This document shows positions 1-7,909 of a stretch of 27,533 bases of DNA, piece by piece. The position numbers and the translations under genes are program-made. The notes below the pieces were generated by a model, which made no database searches, was not told where the DNA came from, and saw nothing but the letters and a program-made list of their open reading frames with translations. Source of the DNA: Candidatus Rifleibacteriota bacterium. GTDB taxonomy: Bacteria > Riflebacteria > Ozemobacteria > Ozemobacterales > Ozemobacteraceae. The DNA lies in assembly GCA_029560455.1 (NCBI GenBank), contig JAKQKW010000007.1, forward strand, positions 1 through 27,533. Reading direction: 5' to 3'. How positions within the stretch are numbered: position 1 is the first letter of the stretch; the number at the start of each line of letters is the position of its first letter.

Positions 1-81
1 CCTGAATATTTCGATGCTTACGCTGTCAATGATCTGCTTGGCTGGTATGTAAGATGGGACCGTCCCAGAAAACTTTATTGA
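1..81 (+). CDS. C-terminal end of an unidentified protein (partial)
   Basis: An open frame enters the window at base 1 and stops at TGA 79-81, giving 26 residues rich in aromatic and charged amino acids (it ends WDRPRKLY). The start lies outside the window and nothing in the tail identifies a family. The next gene begins 12 bases later behind its own ribosome-binding site (GGAGG at 84-88), so the two could be co-transcribed. Confidence 0.5.
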   Translation, partial: PEYFDAYAVNDLLGWYVRWDRPRKLY

Positions 82-93
82 TCGGAGGATACC

Positions 94-588
94 ATGGAAA
101 GAAATGAAGGCTATAAATGCCCGGCATGTGGCAAGGCGCTCGCAACCGTGCAGATTAACGAAACTGAAGTCGAGGCCTGCACCCAGGGGTGTGGCGGTAT
201 ATGGCTTGATGCGGCAGAATTGTTTCGTATCGACGAAGAGGGCGAGGCTGATGACAGCCCGGTTCTGCAGAAGCTTCTGGCTTTCAATACCCCGAGAGAT
301 ACCGAAAACCGCGATAAGATCAGCTGTATGAAGTGCGAATGCAAGATGCGCCGCCACGAGTATCGTGAAGGTTCAGGCATCTATATTGATGAATGCTACG
401 GCTGTGGCGGTATCTGGCTCGACGGTGGCGAACTGAAGGCCATTCGCGAAAACCCGGTAGTGGCACGTTCGAACCAGGAGCGCGAGCAGCTGGCTAAAGA
501 CTTTTCCCGTCGTGTCCAGGAAGAAGCCCGCCGCCTCAAGGAAGAGGAAAAACGGCGGCAGATGGGCCGCAGTCGCAGAGCCTGGTAA
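94..588 (+). CDS. Tandem TFIIB-type zinc-ribbon protein
   Basis: The 164-residue protein contains two copies of a TFIIB-like zinc ribbon (zf-TFIIB family). The first has C9/C12 and C29/C33 followed by GGIWLD; the second has C78/C81 and C101/C104 followed by the same GGIWLD. The remaining third (about 120-164) is a highly charged Arg/Glu/Lys-rich helix, possibly a coiled coil or nucleic-acid-binding tail. There is no signal peptide, so it should be cytoplasmic. Bacterial proteins of this family are common, but their role is poorly defined; metal binding is the only safe functional statement. The ATG at 94 follows GGAGG with good spacing. Confidence 0.85.
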   Translation: MERNEGYKCPACGKALATVQINETEVEACTQGCGGIWLDAAELFRIDEEGEADDSPVLQKLLAFNTPRDTENRDKISCMKCECKMRRHEYREGSGIYIDECYGCGGIWLDGGELKAIRENPVVARSNQEREQLAKDFSRRVQEEARRLKEEEKRRQMGRSRRAW

Positions 589-695
589 GGTAATTTAGTG
601 CCGGTTTTTCTGACCAGGTGTCGTGTTCGGCAGTTGATGCCGGCTTTGGTTGTTTCTGCTGATTCACATCTTTTGCTATTGGATATAACCAGAAT

Positions 696-3038
696 ATGAA
701 AAGACATCTTAAAGCAGTTCTATGCTTAATTCTGTGTTTTCTGACGGTCGCCGCCTCTCTGCCGGCGCAATCGGCCGGCAGCATTTCGGCCTCACCACAG
801 GAGGCTTTTGACAAGCCGAACCTGCTGACAGCCAAAGAGCTTTATCGTCTGGCGCGCGAGACCATGGCCTCGGGGCAGCTCGACGCAGCCAGACTGTATG
901 CTCTGCGACTGTATTTTGACGGCAACCGCAGTCAGAATCTGCTGAATCTGCTTGGAGTCATAGAACTGCAGGCCGGTCGTCCTCTGCTGGCAGCTGAGTG
1001 GCTGCGCAAAGCCAGTGCGCTCAGTCTGGTCAACAAAGTGGCGCAGCGATATCTGTCACGTCTGCCGGCGCGGCCGCGGCCGATTCCGGTCGACCAGACG
1101 AAGCTGGCTGATCATTTTGGCGAAATTTCAGAAGCACTGCCGAAGCTGCTCGAAAGGCTGGCCAACCCGAAACTGCATTTTGAATCGGTGATGAAGGCAA
1201 TCGAACGCGGGCAGATTTATCTGGCTCTGGCACTCTCTGAAGAATACGAAAAAAAATATCCGGGTCCCGACGGTTCGTCACTGACGGCTCTCTGTGCCTG
1301 GTATCTTGGCCGCAACCGCGATGCCCTCAATCTTGTCGAGCAGGGGCTGGCCAAAGCGCCACATAACCCGATTCTGCTTTTTGTTAAGGCGATGATCAAC
1401 GACCCGCATCCCGGCACCTCTGCCGGTAACTATTTTCGGGCTCTTTATGATGTCGACCAGTGGAACAAGGCTCTGTCGCTGGTAGATCAGTTCAGCAAGG
1501 CCAACCCGAATTCGCCTGACGCTTATATTACCCAGGCCCGCATCATGCTGGACCTGCACAAAATCAAAGAAGCCGGTCAGGCTCTTCAGGAGGCCGGCGT
1601 GCGCGACCCGGGCAACCCGGAGATAGAACTTCTCTGGGTGGGCTACCTGCTGCAGCGCGAAGAAAGTGACAAGGCGTCAAAACGCCTTGCCCGAGCGTTC
1701 AGGCGTGGTTACAACCTGCCGTCGGTCAGCCTGGCAGCCGGGTTGTTCGCACTGCAGGGTGGCAGAGCCAATGAGCTCAATGTCATTCTCAACGACGCTG
1801 CCGCCAGCCGCCCGTTTACCGACCCCGAGGCATACCCGACCTATATTTCTCTGCTGCTGCTCAGCGAACGCATGCCTGAAGCCAGAAGTGCTCTCGATGA
1901 ATGGCGGGCCAGATCGTCTGAACGCAGCATGATCTGCTATCTTGAATCTTATTACAACTTCAAGACCGGCGATAACCTCAAAGCTCTTGAATGGTTGCGC
2001 AAAGGGTTTCAGCAGAACCCGAATCGCCTTGACATGCTTAAATTTCTGGCAGGGTTCCCCGCTCTAGGCGATGATCTGGCGCTGTTCGCCGAAATCAACA
2101 ACCGCCTTGCTTCGGCAGCGGTGCCCGGTTTTACTGCAATGCCGGTGCCTGAAGTGACAAATACTGCCTCACCTTTGCCGCAGAGCAACCCGATGGCGGT
2201 GCAGCCGACCGGAGCTCAGGCCGTTTCTGGCGGTTCCATGCCGGTTTCTGGCGATGGCATGTTTCAGATAACTCTCGGGCCGGGTCTTGACCCTTCCGGT
2301 CGCACAATGATCGCTTCTGAGCTGGCAAAGATGTATGAGCGCATCGCCTCCCGCATTGGCACTCTCAGCGTGCCGATCTTCGTTAATTTTCTTTCGGCCG
2401 AAGGCCTTGGGCCGACCATAGCCCTTTATGAGCCGCAGAACACGGCTCTTACGGTTACCTCGGCTTATTATGATTCTGAGATGATCCGCAATATCATTCT
2501 CGCTAACTTTGATGCGCTCAGCGATGAAGAACTCGGAATCCTGATCGAAGAATACCCGGGGCATCTGCTTGCCGGTGAACTGACCAGACTGATTATCCAG
2601 ATTCTGATTCCTGAAGCGAAAACCAATAAAGATAAAACCGCCTGGATGCAGATCGGCCTTGCGGAAATTCTTGCCGGCAGCTCAACGGCGCAGCGTTATC
2701 GCATGCTTGTCGCCCAGAAAAGTCTTGAATCCAAGGTTGCAAAACTTGCCTCGGCTAATATGGTTAACAGCATTTTTGCTGAAGGCTATACATCGCCGGC
2801 GGTTTTCGAAACCGCCACCGCCCAGGCTTATCTGATGACGGCGTTTCTCGTTAAAAAGTCAGGCAACCTTGAAAAGGGCTGCCGCGACATGATGAAGCTG
2901 ATCGAACTGGTAAGCAAAGGCAGCGAATTTGGGCCGGCACTGAACGAGGTTTTCAAAATCAGTGAAGCCGATTTCGAGAAAAGCTGGACCGACGCCGCCT
3001 ACTGGGCCCTCAAACAGGGCGCTCCCTACGAATGGTAA
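696..3038 (+). CDS. Exported TPR protein with a degenerate peptidase-MA-like C-terminal domain
   Basis: The 780-residue protein starts with a signal peptide (hydrophobic stretch about 7-22, then LPAQSAG). Residues about 45-470 are helical repeats of TPR type: recurrent Ala/Leu-rich helix pairs with phrases such as AYITQARIMLDLHKIKEAGQ. A Pro/Ser/Gly-rich linker (about 480-525) leads to a C-terminal domain resembling peptidase MA-like (gluzincin) proteins. The usual HELTH is replaced by G627-E-L-T-R631 and the usual W..EGLAE by W650-MQIGLAE, so all three expected zinc ligands (His, His, Glu) are missing. It is therefore probably a non-enzymatic periplasmic or envelope scaffold. The ribosome-binding site before ATG 696 is weak. 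The family assignment of the C-terminus rests on my motif reading. Confidence 0.75.
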   Translation: MKRHLKAVLCLILCFLTVAASLPAQSAGSISASPQEAFDKPNLLTAKELYRLARETMASGQLDAARLYALRLYFDGNRSQNLLNLLGVIELQAGRPLLAAEWLRKASALSLVNKVAQRYLSRLPARPRPIPVDQTKLADHFGEISEALPKLLERLANPKLHFESVMKAIERGQIYLALALSEEYEKKYPGPDGSSLTALCAWYLGRNRDALNLVEQGLAKAPHNPILLFVKAMINDPHPGTSAGNYFRALYDVDQWNKALSLVDQFSKANPNSPDAYITQARIMLDLHKIKEAGQALQEAGVRDPGNPEIELLWVGYLLQREESDKASKRLARAFRRGYNLPSVSLAAGLFALQGGRANELNVILNDAAASRPFTDPEAYPTYISLLLLSERMPEARSALDEWRARSSERSMICYLESYYNFKTGDNLKALEWLRKGFQQNPNRLDMLKFLAGFPALGDDLALFAEINNRLASAAVPGFTAMPVPEVTNTASPLPQSNPMAVQPTGAQAVSGGSMPVSGDGMFQITLGPGLDPSGRTMIASELAKMYERIASRIGTLSVPIFVNFLSAEGLGPTIALYEPQNTALTVTSAYYDSEMIRNIILANFDALSDEELGILIEEYPGHLLAGELTRLIIQILIPEAKTNKDKTAWMQIGLAEILAGSSTAQRYRMLVAQKSLESKVAKLASANMVNSIFAEGYTSPAVFETATAQAYLMTAFLVKKSGNLEKGCRDMMKLIELVSKGSEFGPALNEVFKISEADFEKSWTDAAYWALKQGAPYEW

Positions 3039-3119
3039 GCAGGCTGTGACAGCAGACGGGTTCTCTGTCGCATCTCGGCCCTGGAACAGGGAATCACGCG
3101 ATTCTTGTGCTACAGAATA

Positions 3120-3746
3120 CTAAGGCAGTTTGTAAAATTCTTCGAGGTTGGCGGCCAGCAGAGTGCGGTTTGCGCGCTTCTCTTCGCCGAGACTGCGGGT
3201 CGGAGTCGGGCCGTAATTGTGGCCGGGGCAGACGATCAGATGATCGGGCAGCGATTTGAGTCGCTGCAGACTTGCAAAAAGTGCTGCCGGGTCGCTGCCC
3301 GGCAGATCGGCACGCCCACAGTCGCCAATAAACAGCGTGTCAGCGGTTACCAGATACATATCGTTGACCACAATACAGAGAGAGCCTGGCGCATGGCCGG
3401 GAGTATGCAGGCATACCGCCTTGATGCTGCTGCCGATTTTGAAGCTGAAGCCATCATCTATCAACCGGTCGTACGAAGCACCACCGTGCAGCAGTGGAGC
3501 CGTTTCGCGGTGGCAGATAACTTCGGCACCGGTGTGCGCCTTTATTTGAGTGGTAGCGTTGATGTGATCGAAATGGTGATGCGTCAGAACGATATGGGTC
3601 AGGTTGATATCATTGTTGCGAATCATCGCCAGAATCTTGTCGTGGTCAAAAGCCGGGTCGATCAGCAGCCCTTCATGGCTGACCGGGTCGGCGAACAGAT
3701 ACGAATAGTTTTCCATTTTTCCGACGCTGATCTGTGCAAAAATCAT
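3120..3746 (-). CDS. MBL-fold metallo-hydrolase, GloB/ETHE1-like
   Basis: A single-domain metallo-beta-lactamase-fold hydrolase of 208 residues. The metal-binding motif THHHFDH is at 55-61. It is followed by HTPGH, the bridging Asp in ADTLFIGDCGRAD, and a final His in CPGHNYG. The C-terminal GEEKRAN resembles hydroxyacylglutathione hydrolase (GloB) and persulfide dioxygenase (ETHE1)-like proteins. A thioester or thiol-linked substrate is likely, but the substrate cannot be assigned. No signal peptide. I chose ATG 3746 over the upstream TTG at 3761 because a G-rich Shine-Dalgarno-like GGGGG sits just upstream of the ATG. It diverges from the next gene, with 69 bases between starts, and converges with the TPR gene. 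Confidence 0.85.
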   Translation of the reverse strand: MIFAQISVGKMENYSYLFADPVSHEGLLIDPAFDHDKILAMIRNNDINLTHIVLTHHHFDHINATTQIKAHTGAEVICHRETAPLLHGGASYDRLIDDGFSFKIGSSIKAVCLHTPGHAPGSLCIVVNDMYLVTADTLFIGDCGRADLPGSDPAALFASLQRLKSLPDHLIVCPGHNYGPTPTRSLGEEKRANRTLLAANLEEFYKLP

Positions 3747-3815
3747 CTCGCATGCCCCCAAAAATGTTTTTTTAATGCTAACATAAATCTATCTGCCGCT
3801 GCTCAGGAAACAAGC

Positions 3816-4388
3816 ATGAATCTCATTACCCACGCTCTTATTGGCTGGTGTGCCGGCCTGCGTTCTTGCCGGCCCAGGGCTGAGGTGGCTGCGGTCGCCG
3901 CTGCTTCAGCTATTCCTGACATCGATGCCTTCGGAGCGTTGATCGATCTGGCCCGTGGTGGCGAGGCCGAGTGGTTTACCGCTTATCATCACAAGTTCGG
4001 TCATTGCCTGCCGTTTTGTCTGCTGCTCGTCGTTCTGGCATGGCTGTGGCGGAAAAATGCCCGCCTGTGCCTGTGGATCGCGGGTATTTTTCACCTGCAT
4101 CTACTCTGCGATCTTATCGGTGCCCGTGGGCCAGATGGCTATCAGTGGCCAGTTTATTACCTGTTTCCATTTTCTGACCATGGCCTGACCTGGGCTTATC
4201 AGTGGGAGATCAATGCCTGGCCAAACATTCTGCTGACCGTGCTGCTTATTCTGAGTTTCCTCTGGCAGACGGCCAGTTATGGCTATTCGCCGCTTTCGCT
4301 GTTGAGTAAATCAGCTGACCGCCGCTTCGTTGAAACGTTGCAGAAACGTTTCGGCCTAACTTCGCCACCAGGAACCGGCCATGTCTGA
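3816..4388 (+). CDS. YdjM-like membrane-bound metal-dependent hydrolase
   Basis: A 190-residue protein of the YdjM/DUF457 family of inner-membrane predicted metal-dependent hydrolases. It shows the N-terminal THALIGW, PDIDAF, the His cluster in AYHHKFGH and the second His/Asp group in HLHLLCDLIG, plus hydrophobic segments near residues 60-90 and 145-165. The substrate is unknown. The long open frame extends upstream to 3105, but that part is antisense to the MBL gene. ATG 3816 has AGGAAA just upstream and begins exactly at the family's conserved N-terminus. The stop overlaps the hemW start by 8 bases, so the two are translationally coupled. Confidence 0.82.
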   Translation: MNLITHALIGWCAGLRSCRPRAEVAAVAAASAIPDIDAFGALIDLARGGEAEWFTAYHHKFGHCLPFCLLLVVLAWLWRKNARLCLWIAGIFHLHLLCDLIGARGPDGYQWPVYYLFPFSDHGLTWAYQWEINAWPNILLTVLLILSFLWQTASYGYSPLSLLSKSADRRFVETLQKRFGLTSPPGTGHV

Positions 4389-5511
4389 CAACCCCGCCGC
4401 CGCGACCGGTCTGTATGTGCATGTGCCATTCTGTTTCAGCCGTTGTGATTACTGTGGCTTCTATTCGACAATCCCCGGTGCCGGTTCGATTGAACAGTAT
4501 CTTTTTCGACTGCAGAATGAATCTGAAGCGGCCAGAGCGCGTTGCCACGGCCAGGTGAAAACGGTTTTCATCGGTGGCGGCAACCCGACGACACCTGGCC
4601 TGGCTGGCATCAGAAAGCTGTTCTCTCTGCTGAAGCCCTGGCTGTCAGGCAACCGGCCTGAAGAAATCACGCTCGAAACCAATCCTGAAACTTTGACCGC
4701 CGAAATCGTTGATTATCTGGCCAGCATCGACGGAATCAGACTCAGCATGGGCGTTCAGCGTCTGAAAGACGACGAACTGGCGCTGCTCGGACGTCGAGCA
4801 CGTCTCGATTCGGTTTATCGGGCGCTGGATATGGCCTGCAGTCGATTAAACAATGTCAGTATAGACCTGATTCTCGGGGTTCCGGGTTGCCCGTCGCTTG
4901 CCGATGACCTGGCGGTTCTTCTGCAGCGTTTCGAATTGCAGCATGTGTCTGCCTATTTTCTCACAGTCGAAGATGGTTCGCCTCTGCAACGCCGGATATT
5001 GAATGGTGAGCTGCCAGACCCGTCTGAAACCGGCCCCGAAGAACTGTTTGCTGTGCGCGAAACCCTTAAAAACAATGGCTTTGAGCATTACGAAATTTCG
5101 AATTATGCCCGGCCCGGCCGGCGTTGCCGACATAACCTGAACTACTGGCTGGCCGGTGATTATGTCGGGCTCGGGCCATCGGCCGTTTCATGTCACACAG
5201 ACTGCAGAACCACTAATCCTGCTGATTTTGCTCTGTGGCTTGCAGCTGCACCGCCGCATGTCGAGAAACTCAGCCCGGTCGACCGGCGCAATGAATTTGT
5301 CATGCTGAGTCTGCGTCTTGTCGCAGACGGGCTCGACCTGGCCGCGCTCGAAAATAGATTTGGCCCACAGCCTGCTGAGTTCTCAGAAGAACTGACACGC
5401 CAGATTGAAGCCGGTAATCTCGAAAAGTACGATACGCAGTGTGTTCGTCTGACCGGGCGTGGTCTGGCGATCGCCGACAACGTCATTGCCGGGCTGTTCA
5501 TCGACGGCTGA
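4381..5511 (+). CDS. hemW: HemW-like radical SAM heme chaperone
   Basis: The 376-residue protein is a radical SAM enzyme of the HemN/HemW superfamily. The [4Fe-4S]/SAM motif is C18-x3-C22-x2-C25 followed by GF. The Phe after the last cysteine, with no fourth Cys, is typical of HemW heme chaperones rather than coproporphyrinogen dehydrogenase HemN. A glycine-rich GGGNPT (usually GGGTP) lies near residue 62. The family motif HNLNYW, linked to heme binding, is followed by GDYVGLGPSA. HemW delivers heme to membrane cytochromes or enzymes in the studied cases. It overlaps the YdjM-like gene by 8 bases. Older annotations may label this protein HemN. Confidence 0.88.
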   Translation: MSDNPAAATGLYVHVPFCFSRCDYCGFYSTIPGAGSIEQYLFRLQNESEAARARCHGQVKTVFIGGGNPTTPGLAGIRKLFSLLKPWLSGNRPEEITLETNPETLTAEIVDYLASIDGIRLSMGVQRLKDDELALLGRRARLDSVYRALDMACSRLNNVSIDLILGVPGCPSLADDLAVLLQRFELQHVSAYFLTVEDGSPLQRRILNGELPDPSETGPEELFAVRETLKNNGFEHYEISNYARPGRRCRHNLNYWLAGDYVGLGPSAVSCHTDCRTTNPADFALWLAAAPPHVEKLSPVDRRNEFVMLSLRLVADGLDLAALENRFGPQPAEFSEELTRQIEAGNLEKYDTQCVRLTGRGLAIADNVIAGLFIDG

Positions 5512-5590
5512 TACCAACTGCCCAGTCCTGGAATATCTGGCTGTTGAATACTGAACAAACTTGAGCTGGTTTATTGGTCATGTGTGATCT

Positions 5591-5618
5591 TTGCAATCTG
5601 TTTTAATTTTGTTATCAA
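5591..5618 (+). promoter_or_regulatory. Possible sigma-70-type promoter
   Basis: TTGCAA at 5591-5596 and TATCAA at 5613-5618 are separated by 16 bases in an AT-rich stretch, the only such stretch between hemW and the protease gene. The -10 match is mediocre, so this is a weak call. Confidence 0.25.
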
Positions 5619-5693
5619 TAAAAAGTGAAAAGAGAGCTTTACAGACAATGAAAACCAGATCACCGCATAGCTTCAAAAAACCTGTATTGAAAA

Positions 5694-5717
5694 GCCGGTT
5701 AAGCGTTCTTAACCGGC
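5694..5717 (+). promoter_or_regulatory. Perfect 10-bp hairpin in the leader of the protease gene
   Basis: GCCGGTTAAG (5694-5703), loop CGTT, CTTAACCGGC (5708-5717) form an uninterrupted stem. No T-run follows, so it is not a classical terminator. It lies 38 bases before the chosen start codon of the secreted protease and could be an operator or a leader RNA hairpin. Confidence 0.5.
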
Positions 5718-5755
5718 CTGCTGGTTTCGGTTCTCATCTACGTGAGCGGTTGACA

Positions 5756-6556
5756 ATGAGCTTTTGTGGTGGTTTGTTTTTTATGGTCTTTATGATTCTG
5801 GCGTGCGTGCCGGCCGCCTTTGCCGATTCGGGCTTCGACGCCGTATTGCGCTCAGTGATGCGGGTGAGTGGTACCGACAGTTCGGGCGAAGCGGTTTTTG
5901 GCACAGCATTTCTGATGCAGGGTAGAGGTGGTGGTTCGAATCAGGCCTGGCTGGTTACGGCCGGGCATGTTTTTAACAGCATCAGGGGCGAATATGCGCA
6001 AGTTACCATGCGACGGCAGACCCGTGGCATTTTTTTCGCAACGCCGGTGCAGGTAAAAATCAGAGACGGCAAAACGGCGCTTTATGTTCTCAACAGCGAG
6101 TTCGACCTTGCCGCCCTGAAGATAGCACTGCCTGGTGAAGCCGACTGCTGCATTCTGGCGAATGATTTTGCCATAGACGATGCGCGTCTTGGTCGCACCG
6201 GGTTTGGCAGCGGTGTCAGGGTGCTGATTCCTGGGTATCCCTATGGTGAAGCGAGCAGCGAGGCGGGTTTTGCTTTCGTCAGAGATGGGGTGGTTTCAAG
6301 TTTTCCGGTGTTGCCGAGTTCGACTAACCCGGTATTTTACGTCGACTTTGAAGTGTTCGAAGGCTACAGTGGCGCCCCGGTGGTTTTTTCTGATGGTGGC
6401 AGCAGTGGCTTTCTTGCGGGCATGGTTGTCGAAGAGGTATTTCTTGAAGAGCTGCGGGCGAAAGGGAAAAAGACAGCGCGTACCCGGCGCGGCCTGGGGC
6501 TGGCAAAAGTTATCAGCGGCCCGTTGATCAGGTCTTTTCTCAACGCGCTTCCGTGA
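5756..6556 (+). CDS. Secreted trypsin-like serine protease
   Basis: A trypsin-fold serine protease, 266 residues from ATG 5756. The signal peptide covers about 1-23 (hydrophobic core followed by PAAFADS). The catalytic triad is intact by motif: H71 in LVTAGHVF, D117 in EFDLAAL and S205 in GYSGAPVV. There is no PDZ domain, so it resembles short trypsin-like or Glu-endopeptidase-type proteases more than DegP/HtrA. The frame is open upstream to 5591, with another ATG at 5648. Starting there would put about 36 charged residues and the 5694-5717 hairpin in front of the signal peptide, so I prefer 5756 although its ribosome-binding site is weak. It converges with the next gene, 10 bases apart. Confidence 0.8.
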   Translation: MSFCGGLFFMVFMILACVPAAFADSGFDAVLRSVMRVSGTDSSGEAVFGTAFLMQGRGGGSNQAWLVTAGHVFNSIRGEYAQVTMRRQTRGIFFATPVQVKIRDGKTALYVLNSEFDLAALKIALPGEADCCILANDFAIDDARLGRTGFGSGVRVLIPGYPYGEASSEAGFAFVRDGVVSSFPVLPSSTNPVFYVDFEVFEGYSGAPVVFSDGGSSGFLAGMVVEEVFLEELRAKGKKTARTRRGLGLAKVISGPLIRSFLNALP

Positions 6557-6566
6557 AGCCGGGTGG

Positions 6567-7796
6567 CTATTCGGGGGCGGTAAACAGGTTTTCGGCGGCA
6601 ACTGCATCGGCGAAGCTTATCAGATCGATCAACCGGTCTTCACTGTTGATAATCTGAATCTGCTGATCGCCGTAGAGTCTGCCGGCCTTTTCGAGTTCGC
6701 TGCGTGCCAGCTCAACACTGCCCATCTGCTGCAAAGCCCGGATTCTATAAAGCTGCATGTGTAGAAACATAACCCCGGCCGGAAAGTTTTTGAGGTATTC
6801 GTTGATCCACATCAGTGCCTTTTCAGGCTGGTTCAGTTTGTCGAGATTAATGCGCACGAGTGCAGCCATTGCTTCGTCGGCCCAGACATTGCGGTTTCCG
6901 AACTTTGCCAGAAATTCTTCGTAGCCGGTTGCGGCTTCTTCATAACGGTTCAAACGACGGTCGAGAATCCAGGCCATGCGGTATCTGACCGAATCAATAA
7001 AACGGTAGTCGGGGTATTTCTCGGTCAGATGCCTGAAGGTTTCCCAGGCGGTGGCCGGTTCCAGAAAGGTGCGCAGTTGAATTTCGGCACGGTAATACAG
7101 TATCAGAGCCGGCCTGAAAAAAGTTATCCAGGCGCCGGCGGCCAGAGCGACAATGACCATTGCCAGCAGCGCCATACGATTCAATCTGGTCGCATGCCAG
7201 CGTCTGGCCTTGATCAGCTCACTGTCATTCCGTGCCTGTTCAAGAGCTTCGCCAATTTCCTCTCTGATGTTGCCGCTGAGCGGGTTGATGCTGGCATTGA
7301 TCGTCTGCAGGTGATTATGGGGGATAGAAATTATCCATTGCAGCACTCTGACCATCGAAAAAACGAACTGCAGTGCCACAAAAAACATCATTGCCGCAAA
7401 ACTTGCCGAAAAGAATGAGGTTGTGTCCTGGCCGGTCAGACCGAGCCAGTCACTCCAGAAACCCCGCCCCAGCACACGATTTGACAAAATCAGAAAAAGC
7501 CACGAACTGACAGTGATCAACAGCATTGTCATCGTCGGATAAAACCAGAGAATGACGGTTGGGTAGCTGATTTTGAACGATCTGGCGAAGCGGTCGGTAA
7601 CAATTCTGGCGGCGTGGCAGACGATGGCAAGATAGACGAGAAAAGCCATGGTCATGGTTGCCGGGCCCGGCAGTTGCAGCAGAAGTCGTTGCGAATTTGC
7701 GAGCAGCATGGCGATGAAAACCACTGCCGCTGACGGCAGCAGCCATTTGAGGCGCAATTCAAAAATACTGGCAACCGGCATGAATTCTTCGTGCAT
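6567..7796 (-). CDS. Five-TM membrane protein with C-terminal TPR domain
   Basis: A 409-residue integral membrane protein of no family I can name. Four hydrophobic segments lie in the first half (WLLPSAAVVFIAMLL, TMAFLVYLAIVC, MTMLLITVSSWLFLIL, AAMMFFVALQFVF) and a fifth near residues 205-225 (ALLAMVIVALAAGAW). A TPR-like domain of about 170 residues follows (ETFRHLTEKYPDY, YEEAATGYEEFLAKF, PEKALMWINEYLKNF, VELARSELEKAGRLY). The domain arrangement suggests an inner-membrane scaffold for protein contacts. The start could be ATG 7796 or ATG 7781, both with only modest upstream purine runs; a TTG at 7820 is less likely. It is divergent from the envelope operon. Confidence 0.7.
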   Translation of the reverse strand: MHEEFMPVASIFELRLKWLLPSAAVVFIAMLLANSQRLLLQLPGPATMTMAFLVYLAIVCHAARIVTDRFARSFKISYPTVILWFYPTMTMLLITVSSWLFLILSNRVLGRGFWSDWLGLTGQDTTSFFSASFAAMMFFVALQFVFSMVRVLQWIISIPHNHLQTINASINPLSGNIREEIGEALEQARNDSELIKARRWHATRLNRMALLAMVIVALAAGAWITFFRPALILYYRAEIQLRTFLEPATAWETFRHLTEKYPDYRFIDSVRYRMAWILDRRLNRYEEAATGYEEFLAKFGNRNVWADEAMAALVRINLDKLNQPEKALMWINEYLKNFPAGVMFLHMQLYRIRALQQMGSVELARSELEKAGRLYGDQQIQIINSEDRLIDLISFADAVAAENLFTAPE

Positions 7797-7820
7797 ACCT
7801 AAGAATATAGCAGATAACAA

Positions 7821-7836
7821 TTTTTGCGTGCAAAAA
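7821..7836. promoter_or_regulatory. Dyad TTTTTGC-GT-GCAAAAA in a divergent intergenic region
   Basis: A perfect 7-bp inverted repeat with a 2-base centre sits between the divergent starts at 7796 and 7910. It is shaped like an operator for a dimeric regulator rather than a terminator, since there is essentially no loop. No regulator can be named. Confidence 0.35.
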
Positions 7837-7909
7837 ACTCATTTTTTTCGATTTTTCTGTCGATAAGGGAACTGGAGCATTCCAATTCTCAAGGAAAAAC
7901 AAACAAAGA

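Noticed and set aside
49..66. Palindrome TGGGAC-C-GTCCCA near the window start
   Set aside because: It lies inside the coding tail of the first gene and has no further context that would make it an operator.
3080..3112. Small stems (CCCTG-GAA-CAGGG and GAATC-ACGC-GATTC) between convergent genes as a terminator
   Set aside because: Both stems are 5 bp and no T-run follows on either strand.
3105..3815. N-terminal extension of the YdjM-like protein
   Set aside because: The 237 extra codons are exactly antisense to the MBL-fold gene, and the family's conserved N-terminus begins at ATG 3816 behind a ribosome-binding site.
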